Both the position numbers and the translations under genes were made by a program. Positions 62,487-64,000 of a stretch of DNA of 64,000 nucleotides are shown one piece after another. Each line of letters starts with the position of its first letter. Position 1 is the stretch's first letter. The notes under the pieces are model-generated. The model ran no database searches. It saw only the letters and a program-made list of their open reading frames with translations, and was not told the origin of the DNA. Origin of the DNA: an uncultured Bacteroidia bacterium (GTDB lineage: Bacteria > Bacteroidota > Bacteroidia > Bacteroidales > Prolixibacteraceae); NCBI GenBank assembly GCA_903923905.1, contig CAIXZH010000027.1, positions 34,829 to 98,828 on the forward strand, given 5' to 3'.

Positions 62487-63761
62487 ATGATGAAGAAAAT
62501 TGTATTATATATCATTCTTGCCATTGCGGTTGCGGGTAATGCAAAGTCTCAGGAAAAACTGAAATCAACAGGTATTATACCGGTAATGTCATGGGGTGGA
62601 ATTGCCCAGTCAGAAGTTTCTGTCGAAAGCTATAAAAAGCTTAAAGATGTTGGGGTGAACATTGATATCGCATTCTTTTCAGGAGCGGATGCAATTGCTG
62701 CTGCTCTCGATGCTGCGGGCAAGGCCGGAGTTAAACTGATGATCACTTGTCCGGAATTAAAGACCGATCCTGAGAAAACAGCCAATCGCTTTAAGAATCA
62801 CCCGGCACTTGAAGGCTATTTCCTTTCTGATGAGCCTTTTAAAGTACAGTTTCAGGAGTTGGCTGACTGGCAGAAACGGATAAAAACAGCAGACGAAAAA
62901 CATTACTGCTTCGTAAACCTCCTTCCCAATATTAATTCAAACCAAAGCAAATTCGGAACAAAATATTACAAGGAATATATTGACACTTTTGATCAGCTAT
63001 TTCCTGCCCCATATCTTTCGTTTGATTTTTATCCGGTTGTGGACGGTGGTGTGCACCCAAGATGGTATGAGAATCTGGAATTTTTTGCCAATAAATACCG
63101 AACGGAAGGGAGACCTTTCCGGGCTTTTGCCCTTTCAACCTCCTACCTGGCCTACTCCAATGATGCAGTCCAGCCCTCTTTAAACGATTTTTACCAGCTT
63201 TACGATACCTATAAACCTGAAAAAACCTTTGTTCACGATATTCCAACCCTGGCAGCTTTGAGGTTGCAGATCTACGCAGATCTGGCATACGGGGCCCAGG
63301 GGATCGAATACTGGAGCTTCAGGGGCTTTGGCTCACCGCTAGATGCGCAGGGCAAGCGAACGGTGGTTTACGACCGGCTGCAAAGGGTAAGCAATGAAAT
63401 TCAGCAGCTTTCCGGCGTTTTCTTAGGGGCAAAGGTTATTTCCGTGGCCCAAACCGGTTTGGAAATTCCCGTCGGAACAAAACAGCTTTCACAGCTGCCT
63501 GCACCTGTCAGACTTCTTGAAACAACAGGTGAAGGTGCTGTGGTTTCAGTTCTAGAAAATGGGGCGAATAGCTTTGTGGTAATTGTCAACCGGGATTTTA
63601 AAAATACCATGAAACTGATCATTTCAACCGATGATTCGGTAAAAAAAGTGCTTAAAGACGGAACATTGATTCCTGCCACTGATTATGCAAATGCAACAGA
63701 GGTGGAACCGGGAGACGTGGCGATTTATATGTTTCCAACACCAGGCAAAATTGTAAAATGA
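62487..63761 (+). CDS. secreted TIM-barrel protein of unknown family, paralogue 3
   Basis: 424 residues from the ATG at 62487; earlier in-frame codons lie within paralogue 2. Signal peptide IVLYIILAIAVAGNAKSQ. Motifs match the other two: IIPVMSWGGIAQSEVSVESY, MITCPELKTDPEKT, EGYFLSDEPF (Glu 116), YLSFDFYPVVDGG, PFRAFALSTSY and YGAQGIEYWSFRG (Glu 274). An insert of about 20-25 residues (around SLNDFYQLYDTYKPEKTFV) before the late motif is absent from the other copies. The start is one base after the paralogue 2 stop. The conserved Glu pair makes a glycosidase role plausible but unproven. Confidence 0.75.
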   Translation: MMKKIVLYIILAIAVAGNAKSQEKLKSTGIIPVMSWGGIAQSEVSVESYKKLKDVGVNIDIAFFSGADAIAAALDAAGKAGVKLMITCPELKTDPEKTANRFKNHPALEGYFLSDEPFKVQFQELADWQKRIKTADEKHYCFVNLLPNINSNQSKFGTKYYKEYIDTFDQLFPAPYLSFDFYPVVDGGVHPRWYENLEFFANKYRTEGRPFRAFALSTSYLAYSNDAVQPSLNDFYQLYDTYKPEKTFVHDIPTLAALRLQIYADLAYGAQGIEYWSFRGFGSPLDAQGKRTVVYDRLQRVSNEIQQLSGVFLGAKVISVAQTGLEIPVGTKQLSQLPAPVRLLETTGEGAVVSVLENGANSFVVIVNRDFKNTMKLIISTDDSVKKVLKDGTLIPATDYANATEVEPGDVAIYMFPTPGKIVK

Positions 63762-63811
63762 TGAATGCTAGACTATGAATTCAAAATGCAATGTGTAAAA
63801 TGCAAAGTGCA

Positions 63812-63940
63812 AACCCTGGAAGGGTTGAATTTTAATGACCCCGGGTAAGGAGGGACGACGCAATCCGGTGTAAATGGGGGTAACAGATTGCGGCGAATCT
63901 GCCTATCTAAATTGAAATAAAACGGATCCATTCGCCGCAA
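63812..63940. repeat. intergenic inverted-repeat element at the right edge
   Basis: AACCCT and AGGGTT (63812-63826, three-base loop) form a small hairpin, and TTGCGGCGAAT (63888-63898) is a perfect complement of ATTCGCCGCAA (63930-63940) with a 31-base spacer. No coding frame is seen between 63762 and 64000. It may be a dispersed repeat or part of the next gene's control region beyond the edge. Confidence 0.45.
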
Positions 63941-64000
63941 ACCGGAAATGGTTCAACAGGGAGTGATGAGCATAAAATATTGAAAATTTAATAATATATA

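Overview
The window comes from a Bacteroidetes chromosome, most likely a free-living or environmental member of the Bacteroidales/Prolixibacteraceae type. The support is TAnnTTTG-type -7 promoter boxes with TTTG-like -33 elements, a long infB with a charged linker, many secreted and lipoprotein glycosidases, Tat-exported Gfo/Idh/MocA oxidoreductases, LytTR regulators, and the short dispersed palindromic repeats common in this phylum. The assignment rests on gene style and promoter form, not on a marker search.

Layout. (1) Positions 1-6364 are core genome: the start of an HD-domain phosphohydrolase gene (minus strand, running off the left edge), then rimP-nusA-infB with a recognisable promoter, a leader hairpin before rimP and a strong terminator after infB. 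(2) Positions 6396-8960 are a small AT-rich patch: a truncated GNAT fragment, a membrane LytTR regulator, an acyltransferase-3 protein and a decayed secreted DUF1349-type gene. (3) Positions 8959-31740 are a run of 15 minus-strand genes. In transcription order they are a DapA/NanA-type aldolase (with its own terminator), two sialidase-fold BNR proteins, a ChbG-type deacetylase, a giant propeller-DUF4091-ChbG fusion, an HGSNAT-type membrane acetyltransferase, two Gfo/Idh proteins, a 2-hydroxyacid dehydrogenase, an RraA-family protein, an HpcH/HpaI aldolase, a DUF4838 (GH163-type) lipoprotein, a third Gfo/Idh protein, an exported NagA-like amidohydrolase and a GH92. (4) From 31954 to 63761 everything is on the plus strand: an AraC regulator; a GH78-GH92-DUF1349-RibD_C-propeller/toroid-GH78-esterase-S41 cluster; a Gfo/Idh gene; a LacI regulator with a candidate operator in front of a ROK kinase and a SIS isomerase; GH38; an FHS-type MFS transporter; and a GH92 embedded among three paralogous secreted TIM-barrel proteins.

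How it fits together. This reads as a large accessory glycan-catabolism island of about 55 kb. The enzymes suggest a decorated glycan or glycoprotein target containing alpha-mannose (three GH92, one GH38), alpha-L-rhamnose (two GH78), N-acetylhexosamine (GH163-type protein, ChbG-type deacetylases, NagA-like protein, acetyltransferase) and ester groups (esterase). Products would enter through the MFS permease and be processed by the ROK kinase, SIS isomerase, 2-hydroxyacid dehydrogenase and two aldolases of different mechanistic class. No SusC/SusD pair is present in the window, which is unusual for so enzyme-rich a Bacteroidetes locus.

The most unusual items are the DUF4091-ChbG fusion beside a free-standing paralogue of its own C-terminal domain, a lipoprotein joining a sensor-type Reg_prop propeller to an alpha/alpha-barrel instead of a kinase, the three tandem uncharacterised TIM-barrel proteins, and an export-tagged redox and deacetylation gene set. 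All substrate statements are inference from families; no searches could be run.
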